Notes under the pieces: generated by a model
What the model was told of the DNA's origin: nothing
Databases searched by the model: none
What the model saw: only the letters and a program-made list of their open reading frames with translations
Position numbers and translations under genes: made by a program
Source of the DNA: Epichloe hybrida
Taxonomy: Eukaryota > Ascomycota > Sordariomycetes > Hypocreales > Clavicipitaceae
Assembly: GCA_019022495.1 (NCBI GenBank)
Contig: JAFEKR010000020.1
Coordinates: 1-64,000 of the forward strand
Direction: 5' to 3'
Length of the DNA stretch: 64,000 nt
Part shown: one piece after another, positions 23,872-35,559 of the stretch
How the letters are laid out: each line of letters opens with the position of its first letter
Numbering within the stretch: position 1 is the stretch's first letter

Positions 23872-25125
23872 CTATCTGGAGCTCTGATTCAGAGGTTGGT
23901 ATTGTGTTTGCTGTTTTCGTTTCTTAGTATCCAGCTCAGCTTTGCTGTAAATGCCTGCACCAACCATGGTGACAGCCATTCCAGCCCCATTGAGTAAATC
24001 GACGGAGACATTGAAAAGGAAAATGCCAAGCAGGACTGTGAGACATTGTTTGAGGTTGCCGCACACCGTCATTGTCAAAGCACCGGCAAGCTTGTTGGTG
24101 TTGAAGGACGAGATGTTCAGGAGAAGGGCGAGAAAGCCGTTGCCCGTCAATGATGCAATCGATGAAGGAAGGGACACCTGCCCCGATGTGATGAGTTCTC
24201 GGAAACCAGCCACTTCGCCTGTTGCAGTGGCGCAAGCCAATGCTTGCAATGCAGCCAAAGGTGACATGCGCATCAGAAATTCGACGGGTGGCAAGGCCAA
24301 TGATCCCGTCATAAATCGATTGGTTACAACAGTCTTGTGGTTGCAAAACGTTAGCCTTTTAGAATCGCAATGTACAGGCATATTATATTGTGATGTCACA
24401 TACCTTGACAGCAGCGAGAACGACGCCGAAGATGGTCAAGAGAAAACCAGCGTCTGTAAATGTCATTTCGCCTGCAGTTGTCATAGCCGCTCCAATTATG
24501 AGAGGAACGAGTGACAGGTAAGTCATGTAGCTGTAGGTACGGCCATACCAGGAGCGGTAGATGAGAATGGTAAAGATCGGACACAGCATGCGCATGGTCT
24601 GATAGAATGGAACAGACACCATGGCGAGAGACAGATTGGATACGGCGATGTTGGCGGTGAACAGGGCGCTGAAGGCGACAAGAGCAAGGTGTTCCCGGCG
24701 ACCTAATCGTGACATTTTGAAATATCCCGTTTGCATCATAGCAAACGTGCCCATACTGGCAAAGGAGGCATGAAGAAACGTCAGGAGCCATGGAAAATGA
24801 AACTAAGGGGCGATCATTAGTACGATTTATGGTACAATCCATCTCCTGACTGGAGTTGACGTGGCAATTGCTTGCACACAAAATGACTTACCATGCCCAA
24901 TACTAGCTTGTTATAGAGGGTGAGAAGCAAGGAGAAGAAGAAATAGGTCCCCAGCCAGGTAAACTTGATCGTGCTCGGAATGGAATATTCGTGGTCCAGA
25001 TTCTGGTCGCTTGGGGGCTCTGAGCGACCTGGAGCAGCCTCCACATCCGAGTGTACAGCCTTGGATTCGACATGGCCTCCTTGATACAGGAGATGATCCG
25101 GCTCCTCATTGCTCCTTCTCGACAT
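23872..25125 (-). CDS. TPT/SLC35-family (DUF250) nucleotide-sugar or triose-phosphate-like transporter
   Basis: Exons on the minus strand are 25125-24892, 24802-24404 and 24333-23872, all joined in phase 0, giving 364 residues. A hydrophilic N-terminus of about 50 residues precedes roughly ten hydrophobic segments. The first reads TWLGTYFFFSLLLTLYNKLVLG, the canonical start of TPT-domain proteins. TVVTNRFMTGSLALPPVEFL after the last splice and NISSFNTNKLAGALTMTVCGNLKQ match the second half of the fold, including the Lys/Thr region of the family. Members exchange nucleotide sugars or phosphorylated sugars across Golgi or ER membranes. Substrate cannot be read from sequence; fungal paralogues are often annotated GDP-mannose or UDP-galactose transporter-like. 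All three junctions restore conserved sequence. Confidence 0.9.
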
Positions 25126-28100
25126 GCTGCTGTATTTTGTATGAGTCGATCAAGGTCCAGGGTGGTGTAAGACGATGATATTCCAATATTCTTTTCAGTT
25201 GTGTTTGCTATGACGAGTGCATATTACTGAGGAACCAGTCAGAGATGGAAGCAAACAGCCCTGGCTGCCTCTGATTTCTATCATGGACCTTGGAGTAGAG
25301 GCGACAGATCGGATTGCGTCGTGGCGGAGCGAATCTTTGGTTCCGGAATCGTAACCGCTTGTCGACTGGGGCCGCAGTTGAGGCTGAGCAGAGCCGCCGA
25401 CACAGAAAAGGGACAAGCAAACTATATAAAGAAACGCGCGACGGCTACGGGTGAAGTAGAGAGCGTGATGTAGATTGAAGAAGGACTCCAAAGAATTCGT
25501 TACCAGAGCACAGAATGCCTGGTGAAGAAAGAGATAGAAAAGAGAGAGAGAGAGAGAAAGCGAACGGAGGAGAGTGCAGGATAGAGACAGGAGACAAGAG
25601 AGGAGCCAAAGGTGGCGGCGGTATACGCGGCGCCAAGTTCTTGTAGGCCACGCACCACTTTCTCTTCAGCTCAACAGCACCAGCACCATAACGATGCCGC
25701 CGATGCGCGACAGGCAGGTTAGAAGGGGTTAGAAGGGGGGCGGGCTTGGGCCCAGGCGGCGCCAGAGGTCTTGCTAGGGCGGAGGGGGCATTGATGGGTC
25801 TACATGTAGTGCGCTAGGCGACGGGAGAGGGGTGTGTGACAGCAGAAGTGCGGTCTAAGCGACAAGGGAAGGAGCGCTGAACGCATTGTTACCACATCAT
25901 AGACTCCGTAGGCTACGGACTAGTTATTAAAGTTGTCGTGGCTTCCTTTATTATTGGGGAAGTTGCGGCGATGGCTGGGTAGCAGGCTAAGAAAGAAGGC
26001 TGACTGCTTCCAATCGCTTTTTGCTCGTCTACCAGAAATTGTCATCGTTGCCCTCCTCGTCTTCAGGACAAACTGTATCATCACACGAGCATCACTCCTT
26101 TGCTTTGTGGACGGACGTGTGCGATGACGCGTCGCTCGTAGCGTTGAGATTCTAGACCAGGGGTTACTTTTAGAGTAACTTACTACATTAGAGCTGGCAC
26201 AGAGAATACCCAAGGGGGCTTGCCAGTTGAAGCACCCCGATCACACCGATGACGTTTCTATTCAACATGATTGTTCTGTACGACCGCCACATGACTGAGA
26301 CCTGGCACATAACGCCCATACTAATAATTTGTTACGCAGGGACGAGCCACGGACACATCTACTGGAATGAAGATTCGAGAAAATAAAAGCTGCATTTTTG
26401 GTGCATTTTATGCGTATTTTCCCGAGACGTGGGAAATTAGGCGAGAAAACTTCTCACAGAACAAACAGTTATCCTAGAAAGACGAACTGACTAATAGAAG
26501 AAGGTGCATGGAATAACGACCAGTGTACCAGGAATGAAGAAATGGCAGTCCGTCCTTCGCCAAAGAAGCCTATTATTGGTCTACACTAGTCCCTGAACAA
26601 GCAAGTTTGATTGATTGTACAATCTCCATGTTCGAAGTGGCTGCGTGTGTTCCGGCCGAAATGGAGATTGGCGACGTGCGAGTGTCCCAGACAGATCCGG
26701 GGGGGAGGCATGAAGAAAGCGGCAAACTTTGTTGCTGCAGATGGGACCCCAGCTGGCTATTACCTACACTGTCACTGTACATGTACATATGGCTACTCAT
26801 CCTTTTTAGTTGACCATGTCAATGGCCCAATGGGCCGGTCCGTCCAGGTTTTTGTGTTTTTGTGCTGGTGGGTTGGAACACGCGTCGTTTCAATACGGAG
26901 TATCCCGTACCGTGTTCCGGCTAATAATGGATAAGACACTCCAACCCCCCCTGGTTTAATTCAAGACCCACTTTATATAGCTGGCAAGTCCCCCTATACA
27001 TGTATGTATGTACTACATGCATCCTCTCAATCAGCCGCGTGGGAAAATACTTGTACTAGCTAAATAAATTCTTACATGTATTATTACACCGAGTGCGGAT
27101 TACTCCGTAAGTGCATTCTATGCCTCACAGGCTTATACCTAATTGAACGCTACTCAAAGATACATGTACTTTCTGTTCTACGGATTGTATAAATTATATG
27201 ATTTACTCATCCGTACGGAGTACATGCAGTACATAAGTAAATTAGGGGTTGGAGTGTAACGGTTGCACGTGGGCGAGTCGGACTGCCAGCAGCCAGCAGA
27301 TGGGATCGGCAAATTCTGCGGCACGTGCGAATCAGATATCAGATGTCGGTCCACCTCGAAGGGGCTCGGTTATTCAATGTTTGGTGTTTGCATCTCGTCG
27401 TCTCGGCCTCGAACACCAACAACATCCGGAATTCATCTTGGCTTTCCCTGGCCTTGATAGTCTTGTTCCTTGTTGCATGCAATGAAGCTGGCCATGAATC
27501 CATGATCCGCCCTTGGAACAGAACTTTATCAATGAAGATGGATCCGTTGGTCGGCCGTTTCCACACTGCGCGGCATTTTACCCGGACCCCTGGCAGCCGC
27601 ATCGTTCAGGAGAGGTGGGTGTATTACATAGTCCGTACTCCGTATTAATATGTACATACATATGTACGGAATCATGGGCGTGAGTTACTTGACTTCATCG
27701 GATGACTGCAAGGTGAATCCTGAAGTGGCAAGACTTGTTGAGCCGAGATCCCCCCCCTCCTTCCCCTCCTCTCTCACAAAAGACAAGACGGAAAGAAGGA
27801 CTGTCCGGCGATGCCAGATATGGAAAGATGCTGCGTATACGGAGTATGTACGTCCGTAATCCGTACCCCGTACTCCGTACAGTTCAATGCCAAAAATCTT
27901 AAGCAATACGCGTGCGTCCCTGGACTCGATGTACTCCGTAGTTCACGTGTTTGGATCGCTTGACGGATCACAATCCCTGGTCTGTCTGTGTACGGAGTAC
28001 GGAGTATGTACTCGGTAAAACAGCAAACTGTTCTCCTACCTAATTACCGCACCGCACCGCACCGCACCGAAGCCAGACCATGTGTCTTTTGTATATATAT

Positions 28101-28332
28101 ATTTTCCCCCTGCAATTTTCCCTGGGCTGAGGGCTCTCAACCTCGTAGACCCTGATCGACCTGGAATCACCCTGCATTGGTTTGCACTGGGAGTGTTATT
28201 CCCGCTCTCTCTTAATCATCGTTATCCAACATTTGGCCATCAAGTATACTTTTCTTAGATTTCCCCTATCCCCCACCGCGAAGGCTATGCATCGGTTACC
28301 CAGGAAGACCTGACTGATGCATTTCAATCGTC
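25126..28332. promoter_or_regulatory. Gene-poor 3.2-kb region rich in TACGGAGTA motifs
   Basis: No gene is supported. The left part carries the transporter promoter and a GA-rich stretch at 25526-25570. From about 26890 to 28020 the short motif TACGGAGTA/TACTCCGTA and its variant TAATCCGTA recur densely (near 26.9, 27.1, 27.2, 27.64, 27.84-27.88, 27.93 and 27.99 kb), mixed with ACATGTAC-type words. A five-unit ACCGC tandem repeat is at 28046-28070. The right end should be the glycosyltransferase promoter and 5' UTR, with a tatatatata stretch near 28093. Confidence 0.6.
28046..28070. repeat. Short tandem repeat (ACCGC)x5
   Basis: Four perfect ACCGC units and a fifth, ACCGA, stand head to tail about 265 bp upstream of the glycosyltransferase ATG. 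It is a simple microsatellite; no function is implied by sequence alone. Confidence 0.8.
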
Positions 28333-30060
28333 ATGGCACTCATTGCTTTTCTGCGCCGGAAGCTGGTGATTGCCGTCTGCCTCTCCCTGGTGCTGATGGG
28401 CCTCTTGCACCCGGCAATCCCGTTCGACATGGTATGACTACAGAACCGATACCACGGGTCAATCTTCACAGACCTCAATAGTTGGCTGACAAGTACTGAA
28501 CTAATCTTGTAGGGCCTTTCTGAGATGATGACTCACATACAAAAATCTGAACAAGCGGCGAATGTCGACCTCCCAGCAGAATCGCAATCGCCCAATATCA
28601 CCAACCATGCCTCGCCTTCCCACGACCCGGATATCCCCGTCTCAAACGTGAGAACGTCGCGATTGCATTTTCTTATTCCAGCGAGCCGGCCAAATCTGCA
28701 ATTCTGTTATCATGTGGCGTCTGCGACAGCAATCAGATACCCTGCTCCAACGCTCCTTGGCTGGAATGGCCACGGGGAGTTCGACGCTGCCGTAACACAC
28801 CTCGCCAAGTTGCGAGCTATGATGCGGTACCTTAATCGACTGAATCTGGAGGAGGAAGGAGATGATCTAGTCATGATCATGGACGGCTACGACATCATAC
28901 ATCAATTGCCGCCGGATGTCATGATTGAACGCTATTTCCAGGCTGCGGCAAAGGCCAATGCGCATTTGGCCCAAAGACTTGGACTTTCAGTCGAACATGC
29001 CGGAGCAAAAAACCTGAAGCAAACAGTCTTCTTTGGTCCTGACAAGGTCTGTTGGCCACAAGACGCGAGGGCAGCTCGATGCTGGGCGGCGCCGCCCTCG
29101 ACACTGGGAGTAGACCCCTTCGGCCCTGACAAAGGACCCGACGAGTGGTCCTCGAAGGATCCTCGCTGGCTGAATTCAGGCACCATCATAGGTCCCGCCA
29201 CTGACGTGACAAAGGTTATCAATGCCACGATAGAAGAGATTGATGCTACATATGATACTAGCTTCTGGCAATCCGATTCGGACCAGTACTACCTGGCCAA
29301 CGTCTGGGGCCGACAGGAATATTGGCGGAACCAGACATTTCTTGGCGAGGATGACCTAGACGACGACGACGACTCGCTTGATCGCATTATACCAGAGAAG
29401 AGGTCTGACACGCAGGAGACAGAGCTACATATCGCTATTGAATACGAATCGTCTCTCTTCCAGACCAAGTTCGGCAACGAGCCCTTCATTGGCTTCCTCC
29501 AGTACAACCTGACGGACCAGTCGGCCAACATTAACACTGACCTGGTTGGGCAAGGTGAAAAGTTCAGACCGTATCCAATCAGAATGCCGGACAATGTTCG
29601 GACTGCCCTGATGAAGCTATACAATTCCATACCGAGCGCACATGCAGGTGCGTCCGCAGAAGACTGGATACAGCTTGTCCATTTGGGCACAAACTTTGTC
29701 ACCAAGCAAATTTATGGGCTCTGGCACTGCACGGGAGGCAAGGAATTTCTTGACGGCGAGTTCACGAGAATGTGGTTCTATCCATTCGTCAAGTCACTGC
29801 TCCGAGAGTCTGTCAAGGCATCGCATCGCAACGAACCGCTATCAACAAAGTTGATTGATGGACGAAGGTGGATCCCGAAATGGTCTTACCCCAACAAGGA
29901 GGACAGGAGCGACGAATACGGAGGGGCATGGTCAGACGAAGGTCCTGGGAAGTTCGTATCTTGGAAGGAGATGTGCGGGGATCATGAGGGCATCTTGTTC
30001 GCGGGGTCAGCAGGCTACGGGTTTGTAAATGGTAATGGGGGTGATGGGGGGACGGATTGA
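28333..30060 (+). CDS. PLOD-like glycosyltransferase, type II membrane protein
   Basis: Exons are 28333-28431 and 28513-30060, giving 548 residues. Exon 1 codes only a short basic N-terminus and a hydrophobic anchor (LVIAVCLSLVLMGLL), so the protein is probably a Golgi/ER type II protein with a lumenal catalytic domain. Recognisable blocks are the early LHFLIPA strand, VMIMDGYDIIHQLPP (a metal-binding, DxD-like site), FFGPDKVCWPQD, WLNSGTIIGPA and SDQYYLANVWG. This order fits the glycosyltransferase domain of the procollagen lysyl hydroxylase (PLOD)/GT25-like group found in fungi. An acidic insert DLDDDDDSLD lies mid-protein. Donor and acceptor are unknown. The gene stands alone in a motif-rich gene-poor stretch and converges on the copper ATPase. 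Confidence 0.85.
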
Positions 30061-30850
30061 CATCTCGCTACACACAACTCATAGATTATGCTTATTAATT
30101 GTACACTACAATTCTCCAACATGACCGGACACCCACAAACATGCCCCAACTACCGAGGTAGAGGTAGCCTTGCCATCTATCATGGCAAGCTTCCCGTCCA
30201 CACCATGAGGAAAAAAGAAGAAGGAGAGCACGCGACACCAACTCCTCCTGCCCACCAATGATTTGTTAAGGAAAGGGGGCCGTGTGCCTCACTAGTGCGA
30301 TTTGGATTCTTGGCTCCCGAATTGCATCGTTTCATGGCCCGCTTGCGTGAACAAACTTTCATCGATTTCCCAACATGTACGGAGGAGTAGGCGGAATCTT
30401 TCGTGTTCAGGATGGGCTCGTGCTACGGCTTGTCGGTCTTGTTTGTTCCTTGATCTTTGACTACCGGCACTGACACTGGCTTTTACCCAGCCATCGTCGT
30501 GTCTCGTCGCTTGCCAAATTGCGAAGTCACTGACAACAATGTGGTTGAAACACCACATGTTACTACTGCTATGTTGGGTCAAGGCGTGGCACAAATGGAT
30601 TTTACATGCGTCTGGCCTCCTGGCCGTCCATCTTGGTATTTCTTACTCCCATGTCGTCTGCTGCAACAAATGACAAATAAAACCGCGTTCCATTTGTTTT
30701 GCGTCGCGTCGTAAACGCATTTTCATACAATTAACAGCAGGGACATTCCATCGCCAGAAGATGGAAGACATGTTGTAGAAACAAAAGACGAGACAAGGCA
30801 TGACAAGGCAAAACAAGGTAAAACACACACAAAAAGAACAAGATATACGC
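30061..30850. other. Convergent 3' region, glycosyltransferase / copper ATPase
   Basis: These 790 bp lie between two converging stop codons and should contain the 3' UTRs. An aaataaaac at about 30674 is a possible polyadenylation element. No gene is supported. Confidence 0.5.
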
Positions 30851-33800
30851 TCAATCTGCATCCAAATTCTGCAACGGAACATACCCCTCGTCGCCCTTTT
30901 GTCCTCTCTGTCCAAACATTTCTTTCGCCCAGCCCACGAGGCCGCTGCCGCTGACCCATCGCAGCCCACCTTTGCGTTCGGCTTCCAACTCGTCCATCCA
31001 TCGTGGCCGCGTCCAGAACTTCAGAAGGAGACTGCTGACGACTACGCTGACACTGCTGCACGCCATGGCGAATCCGGCCATCATGGGATGCATGTGGAAG
31101 CCCAACGGCAAGAAGAAGCCCATAGCCACCGGCAGGCCGACAATGTTGTACACGCAAGCCCAAGCAAGGTTCAGCTTGATTCGGCGAAAAATGGTCCGCG
31201 TGAGATCGAGGGCGGCTGGGATGCTCATCAGATCCGTGGGCCGCATGAGCACAACATCGGCTGCTTCCATTGCCACATCGGTACCACTTGACAGGGCGAT
31301 TCCCACATCAGCCGTGGCTAGCGCTGGCGAGTCATTGATGCCGTCGCCAACCATGGCGACAACCTCGCCTTGTGACTGGATTTGCTTGATGATGGATTGT
31401 TTCTGGTCCGGACTGACACCAGTAAACACATGGTCTGGTGATATTCCCACCGCTGCCGCCACGGCCAGCGCCGTCGTTCGCTGATCGCCAGTGACAATGG
31501 CCGTCTTGATACCCATTCGGTGCAGAACGGCGATGGAACTCGCTGCTCCGTCTTTGATGATGTCGGCCAGGCACAAGTGTCCCGTGTACGTGCCATCCAC
31601 GGCCACGAATATATTGGTGGTGCCGGCCGATTTTGATGGGGCGTTGGACAGGCTGTTCTTGTTTGACTTGGTGTTGAGCTCTTCCGACGCTTCAATCGCT
31701 TCGCTGGGGATCTCGATGCCGTTTTCTTGCAAAAACTTGACGTTGCCAGCCAGTACTCTATACCGGACCCTCTCAGCCGATGAGGCTGGTTCAACAAGCG
31801 CATTGACGCCGCGGCCAACCGTCATCTTGAATTCGCCAATGCTGCCGGAAATGGCGCCCTCGGGCTCGATGTTGAGCTCCTCCTTGGCAGCTGCCAGGAT
31901 GGCCTTACCAACGGGATGCTCGCTACCCATCTCGGAGAGACCAACAATCGTCCACCACAGTCGTCTTCTCCAATCATTATCTCTCCAAAGGGGAACAAGC
32001 GTGGCTCTCGCGACGCTCATTTTGCCGTGAGTAATAGTGCCGGTTTTGTCCAGAACAACCTGCGTGACCTTTGTCGTTCTCTGCAGAGCACCGCCTCCCT
32101 TAATAAGGATGCCATTCTCGGCACCGATGCCTGTTCCAACCATGACGGCAGTTGGCGTGGCGAGACCAAGGGCGCAGGGACAAGCAAATACAATGACGGA
32201 AATACAGAGCTTCACGCACACCATAATCTTGCCTCCACTGGCGTCCTGCAGGAAGATTTTTGGTGGATTAGGCAGAATGTGGCTCACCACCATCCAAAAG
32301 AGGAACGTTGTTAGTCCGAGAATAAGGATTGCAGGAACAAAGTAGCCAGCTAGAGTGTCTGCGAGCTGCTGAATAGGCGCTCTTATGGTTTGTGCATCCT
32401 GGACAAGCTTAACAATTTGGCTAAGTTGTGTGTCGCGGCCGGCACGGGTCACTCGAAAGTCAACTCGACCGTTGCCGTTGACCGTTCCTCCGATGACGCT
32501 GTCTCCCAGTCTTTTCTGAACAGGCATCGCCTCTCCAGTCACCATGCTCTCGTCCACATACGTATCGCCACACACCAGGGTGCCGTCCGCAGGGATCTTA
32601 TCACCTGGCCGGATTATGACAACATCGCCAACCTGAAGGAGCTCTGTGGGTACCGACTTCTCTTCATAAGCGGATGAGCCGCCAGGTCCCGATGAGGCCT
32701 GTGGAGTTTTGGGGGTCTTCATCTCCTCAGCAGACTTGGCCCAGGCCTCAGCTGCCTTTTCCGCTGCAATGGGGTCAACGTAGATGGTAGCCATTGTAGG
32801 GGCCAAGGACATGAGACGAGACAATGCCTTGGACGTTTGACCTTTGGCCCTGTTCTCCAAGAACCGCCCAAAAGTGATAAACGTGATTAACATGGTGCTA
32901 GTGTCGAAAATCGTGCTGGGCCTGGTATGCGGAGGGAATAGCAATGACACGATCATGGCGATGACGCTGAAAAAGAAAGCGCACGATGTGCCTAGAATGA
33001 CAAGGACGTCCATGGTAGGTGATCCATGCTTGATTGACTTGTATGCGGACACGTAGAACCGTTTGCCAATGCCAAACTGGACCGGCATTGTGAGCACTAG
33101 GCAGATGACATCTCCAAGATATATGCCTGGTATCAGCATGACGTTACCAAAGTCCAGCGGTGCACACATGGGTAATATCATGCCAATGATGAAGACGGGA
33201 ATCGCAAAAGTCAGAGACGTTTTGAACGCGGTTCGCCATTCCGTGATCTCACGGGTTTTGGCCAGTGATTCGAGTTGCGCATTGTTGTCCTGGTTGTCTG
33301 CGACGAGGGCATTGAGGCCTTCTGCCTCGACCGCGTCCACGATACCTCGTAAGCCGATGATGCCTGACTGGTGGGTGACAGCAAGACGATCCGTGGCAAG
33401 AGTCAATGAGGCAGACTTGATGCCAGGAAGAGCTATCAGCTTGGCTTCGAGAGCCTTCGCAGTGCTGGCGTCTGGGTTCCCGTAGATCTTGAAGTGCGAT
33501 GTGGACAGCAAGGGACCAACATCATGGGTGTCTCGTTGCGTAGATATAACAGTAGCGTCAAATCCTCGATCTTCAATCGTCTCCGCAATCTGTTCGGGCG
33601 AGATTTTGGTCACGTTGTGTGTGATAACGGCCCGCTCTGCAAGCAAACTGATGTTGAATTTGAGAATGCCCTCAACGCCTTTGAAACCGCCCTCAACGGC
33701 CGATGTGCATGCGCCACACGTCATGCCCTCAATGGCCACTGTTGTGGTGGCGACATCACTTTGTGCACGGCCAGCGCCATCTGTATCGTGAGACGATGAC

Positions 33801-34517
33801 TTGACTGTGCCAATAATCTCTGCCCCAAAGCCTTTATCCTCGATGATCTCGGCAATTTGTTCTGGTTTGACTATCGAGGGATCGTGCTCGATGACGGCCC
33901 GCTCAGAAAGCAAGGATATGCTGAAATTCCGAACTCCGGTAACGTTATTGAAGCCGCCCTCTACGGCTGACGTGCATGCGCCGCAAGTCATGCCCTCCAC
34001 GGCGATAGTAGTTGTCACAAACTCATTGTCTTTTGAGAATCCATCATTTTCGGCAAACCGGCTCACGGCCGGGCTTGGGAGGTCGGTCGACAACACTTGG
34101 GCGTCAAATCCTCGATCTTCGATAACCTCTCGGACTTGTTCGGCTGAAATAGTTTTGGGATCGTGCATGACAACGGCTCGCTCCATGACAAGACTGACAG
34201 AAACGTTGCCCACGCCAGCAACACCTTTGAAGCCTGCTTCGACAGCCGACGTGCATGCTCCACAACTGCGCAGCAGAGAAAAGAGACAAAGACAGATTAG
34301 CTTGGCAGGTTCGAATGACTGCGCCATGGAGACGTCTGTGGACAAGCGACCTTGGGCTGTGGAGTATCGTGAACAAGGCTCGAAGCTCGAAGAACATTAC
34401 TCACGTCATGCCCTCGACACGGAGAGTAGTTGTAGCCATATGCGGACTCCTCGGCGCACCCAAAGTTGCTCCCGCGCCGATAGCCCGTGGTGGAATGGCA
34501 ATATGCGACGGAGCCAT
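30851..34517 (-). CDS. ccc2: Copper-transporting P1B-type ATPase (CCC2/ATP7-like)
   Basis: Exons on the minus strand are 34517-34405 and 34265-30851, giving 1175 residues. The splice rebuilds the first metal site: VEGM then T-CGAC. Three heavy-metal-associated domains with CGAC are at residues 39-42, 132-135 and 221-224. A fourth related fold ([12 protein letters not shown]...) has lost its cysteines. The ATPase core shows the CPC metal channel motif (about residue 733, [13 protein letters not shown]), DKTGT with the phosphorylated Asp (about 776), SEHPVGKAI, the TGD loop and [13 protein letters not shown], plus about eight transmembrane segments. It moves Cu(I) into the late Golgi for multicopper oxidases, with an Atx1-type chaperone as donor. 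The first ATG of the upstream exon gives the family-like MAPSHIAIP start. A plasma-membrane copper exporter role (CrpA-type) is the alternative, but the few N-terminal cysteines favour CCC2. Confidence 0.95.
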
Positions 34518-34927
34518 GGCCGGCAGATTATGCCTCGGTGGTTTGGCTATTCGTGAGAAGCAGGCTCGACTCGATGGTGCAATGACTGTCCGGCAGTTAC
34601 GGCAGTTGGGCCGGTCGGTGTTGAGAGGGTTCGCGGTGAGAAGGGGGGAAAGAGAATGATGCGCAACACGCAGCAGATCGCAAAAGCACCAGGCTCTCGT
34701 GTTGCGAGGTCGACGGCAACTAAACCTATCCCGGCAGAAGAAGAGAAGAGTTCACCAAAGGGACCAAAGGGGAGAATGGAAGAGAGGAGGCGCAATCGAA
34801 GCAGAGGCAGGAAAGCCGCTAATGTATGTACAAAATACATGTACATATTAAACGTAACGTCGTGGGCGGGGGCCACAGCCGCTCGCACCGACCGTTGCTG
34901 ACAACGACAACAGCGGGTGGGTGTGCG

Positions 34928-34955
34928 GTAGCCCGTAGCCCGTAGCCCGTAGCCT
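34928..34955. repeat. Tandem repeat (GTAGCCC)x4
   Basis: Four 7-bp units stand head to tail, the last ending in T. It resembles but is not the fungal telomere repeat (CCCTAA/TTAGGG). It sits in the ccc2 upstream region, close to the AT-rich block. Confidence 0.85.
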
Positions 34956-35180
34956 GTAGGTATGTGCGGCCATAGCCAACAGCACCAAAGTCAAAATGTC
35001 AAAATGGGGCTGGTGGCAGGCCAGTGCCAGTGATCCAGTGATACATGTGGGGCGCCGTGCCGGCCTCTTGAGCAAATCATATCAATCAGATTCTGTCTGG
35101 TCAAGATCGAACTGCCGGACTCGTCACGGCCTCCATCTCGTTCTCGCTGCTCGAAATGTTTCTGGTTCCGCCACTGGCGT

Positions 35181-35212
35181 CTCACGGACTCACGGACTCA
35201 CGGACTCACGGA
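35181..35212. repeat. Tandem repeat (CTCACGGA)x4
   Basis: Four perfect 8-bp units stand about 320 bp before the AT-rich block begins. It is a recently expanded minisatellite, since the units are identical. Confidence 0.9.
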
Positions 35213-35559
35213 CGCACTTACCAAGGAGGCCGGGCCTCTCTGCTGGTGTACGCTTGCGAAAGTCGCCGTGGTTGTGCCTGGACACCTCAACGGGCACGTG
35301 GCATTCCACTCCAATTGTAAAACACTTGTGAAATGCCATGAGGCTTGACGAAGATTCCAAGGTGTATGCGACCAGACCCTCTGAGAGAATCCCGTGTCTC
35401 AACATCACCGACTCCCCTCATTTCCAGAGCTTGCCGAATCGAGCCCCACTTCTACTGTGACACCAGCAACAACCAGCACCACCCACCACCCCAAAAACTT
35501 CTACACAACCATCATAAAAATTTTTGAAACTCCTAATTTTGCCATAAAAAAGTGCCTAC

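Larger units (their letters stand above)
34518..35530. promoter_or_regulatory. Upstream region of ccc2, edge of AT-rich block
   Basis: This holds the ccc2 promoter and 5' UTR and ends where base composition collapses. Two small tandem repeats lie within it (34928-34955 and 35181-35212). A single TGAGCAAA word (reverse TTTGCTCA, the yeast copper-response core) is near 35069, about 550 bp from the ATG, but one 8-mer is not evidence of copper control. No ORF is supported. Confidence 0.55.

Noticed and set aside
8789..34517. Secondary-metabolite or catabolic gene cluster
   Set aside because: No synthase backbone or tailoring set is present. The sulfatase, transporter, glycosyltransferase and ATPase belong to unrelated pathways and are separated by long intergenic stretches.
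35069..35076. TTTGCTCA copper-response element for ccc2
   Set aside because: A single 8-bp match 550 bp away is expected by chance, and this element is defined in yeast.
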